From NCBI GenBank assembly GCA_020746835.1, contig JAGPNK010000052.1, positions 1 through 29,057 on the forward strand: a stretch of 29,057 nucleotides of DNA, given 5' to 3'. Positions within the stretch are counted from its first letter, which is position 1. Every line of letters begins with the position of its first letter. Origin of the DNA: Stachybotrys elegans. Taxonomy: Eukaryota > Ascomycota > Sordariomycetes > Hypocreales > Stachybotryaceae. The translations under genes were made by a program, and so were the position numbers. The notes beneath the pieces were generated by a model. The model was given only the letters and a program-made list of their open reading frames with translations. It searched no databases and had not been told where the DNA came from. Below are positions 27,981 through 29,057 of this stretch, in pieces.

Positions 27981-29057
27981 ATGAGTTTCGCCACGGACGA
28001 GGCGCTCCGCCTTTTCATTATTCAGATCTGCTGTATATCTATTGTTTATATGGCAGTCGGTCTCCGATGTTTCGTTAGATGCTCATTAACCAAAGTGCCC
28101 AAGCTTGACGATGTTTTCATGTACATGTCGGTGGTAGGTCTTTTGATCAAAGCAATCTCTATTCTCAAAAGAGTGCTAACCAATGGCGTCAATAGTTGCT
28201 ATATACTGCTCAATCCAGCTTTGTTCTCCGTGGCATCATCCTAGGTGGCCTCGGCCAGCACGGGCCCGACCTGACCACGGATGAGACAGTTGTGGGCTTT
28301 AAATCCTGGTATTTTGGAGAGCTCATCTCCGCCCTGGTTACGATAACCGTGCGCCTCTCAGTCGCAATCTTACTATTGCGTATGTGCAAGAATGTGAGAT
28401 ATCACGAAAGATACGAGAAGATTGTCTACGGTTGTCTCGCCATCGTCATCCTTACTTCGAATGTATTCTTCTTCGCGAGCCTCTTCCAGTGCTCCCCGCC
28501 AGAGTATTATTGGATGCAGTTCTGGCGGCCAGACATGCCTGGAGCATGTTCAAGCACGATCGTTCCCAACACAGCGATAACACTCAGTGCTGTCGCTGCT
28601 GTGAGTGATGTGATGCTGGCACTGCTTCCCATAGTTCTGATATGGGGCGCCAAGATACACTGGAAAAAGAAGGTATTCATTGGTGTACTGATGGGTCTAG
28701 GAGTAGGGTGAGTCAATTTATGCTACATGATGTGTAGGTGTATCGCTGACACAGGTGCAGCGCTGGGGCTATGATGATCGCTCGAATATTCTATATCAGA
28801 GGTGTGGATATCACGGCAGAATTTCTATATACAACCGTGTAAGGCTTCCTATATAACGCTCTGGCTGTCATTTATGCTGACAATGACCTCCCAGCGACGT
28901 CGCTGTTTTTACCGTGGTAGAGCCTGCCATTGGGATCAGTGTCGGGTGTGTAACTCCCGCAGTTCGGGCATTTCGTTCAAGGCGGAAAAAATCATTTCCA
29001 CAGACAGATAAATGGCAATTTGGAGAGCAATCCAGCAATAGAGTGGTTACTTGTAGG
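27981..29057 (+). CDS. Fungal rhodopsin-domain integral membrane protein, incomplete at right edge
   Basis: Exons are 27981-28133, 28196-28707, 28761-28838 and 28895 to beyond the window. Introns are 62, 53 and 56 nt, each with GTRRGK-like donors and GCTAAC/GCTGAC branches, and all keep frame. The 302 aa seen match the seven-helix fungal rhodopsin-like family of plasma-membrane proteins, which includes SAT4/PTH11-related proteins and is often of unknown ligand. Helices are LFIIQICCISIVYMAVGLRC; a second one across intron 1; ELISALVTITVRLSVAILLL (exon 2); IVYGCLAIVILTSNVFFF; AVSDVMLALLPIVLIWG; IGVLMGLGVGAGAMMIAR (across intron 2); and VFTVVEPAIGISVGCVTPAV (exon 4). The conserved QFW..D.PGAC loop is present. 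An upstream in-frame ATG is lacking, so 27981 is the start. The cytoplasmic tail begins RSRRKK and runs off the end. Confidence 0.85.

Noticed and set aside
1..29057. tRNA or rRNA genes
   Set aside because: I scanned for B-box-like GGTTCGAATCC motifs and found only hits inside coding exons. A covariance-model search would be needed to exclude tRNAs fully.

Overview
The window reads as nuclear DNA of a filamentous ascomycete (Pezizomycotina). Genes are split by short introns (about 48-120 nt) with GT...AG ends and RCTRAC-like branch points. They encode typical mould families: a UDP-glycosyltransferase, a phospholipase B with a GPI signal, an IDO-family dioxygenase, Yap-type bZIP proteins and a fungal rhodopsin-like membrane protein. 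The genus cannot be fixed from the sequence alone. Long gene-poor stretches and several repeat families suggest an accessory or subtelomere-like, transposon-rich segment.

Layout. 1-2.6 kb: mostly gene-free, with one weak ORF pair and two repeat fragments. 2.7-4.45 kb (-): three-exon UDP-glycosyltransferase. 5.87-7.47 kb (+): three-exon indoleamine 2,3-dioxygenase-like gene with an N-terminal membrane segment, head-to-head with the glycosyltransferase. 7.5-9.9 kb: repeat debris and a possible Cys-rich gene fragment. 9.92-10.63 kb (+): small Myb/SANT-like protein. 10.98-11.71 kb: foldback transposon with 62-bp terminal inverted repeats, a 9-bp target duplication and palindromic 25-bp satellite arms. 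11.9-12.66 kb (-): cyclin-box gene broken by one stop. 13.19-15.20 kb: inverted copies of a dispersed repeat enclosing a decayed, intron-containing 3' fragment of an M16 metalloprotease gene. 15.5-18.8 kb (+): LINE (Tad-like) with fused gag and endonuclease, cut off at the start of the reverse transcriptase. 19.26-21.29 kb (-): two-exon phospholipase B. 21.98-25.71 kb: two 283-bp TA-flanked MITEs in opposite orientation, bracketing a small bZIP gene (23.27-23.96 kb, +) and a second foldback/tandem repeat (24.64-25.38 kb). 26.06-26.76 kb (-): a paralogous bZIP gene. 27.98 kb to the right edge (+): rhodopsin-like seven-helix protein, incomplete.

How the parts fit. The glycosyltransferase and the dioxygenase-like gene share a promoter region and could act on a common small molecule; this is inference. 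The two bZIP genes are ancient duplicates. They share the start of the protein, intron 1 and part of the 5' leader, and both zippers are rich in asparagine at heptad position a. The strongest candidates for something undescribed are this bZIP pair, the M16 fragment held between inverted repeats, the palindromic satellite foldback element, and the membrane-anchored IDO-like enzyme.
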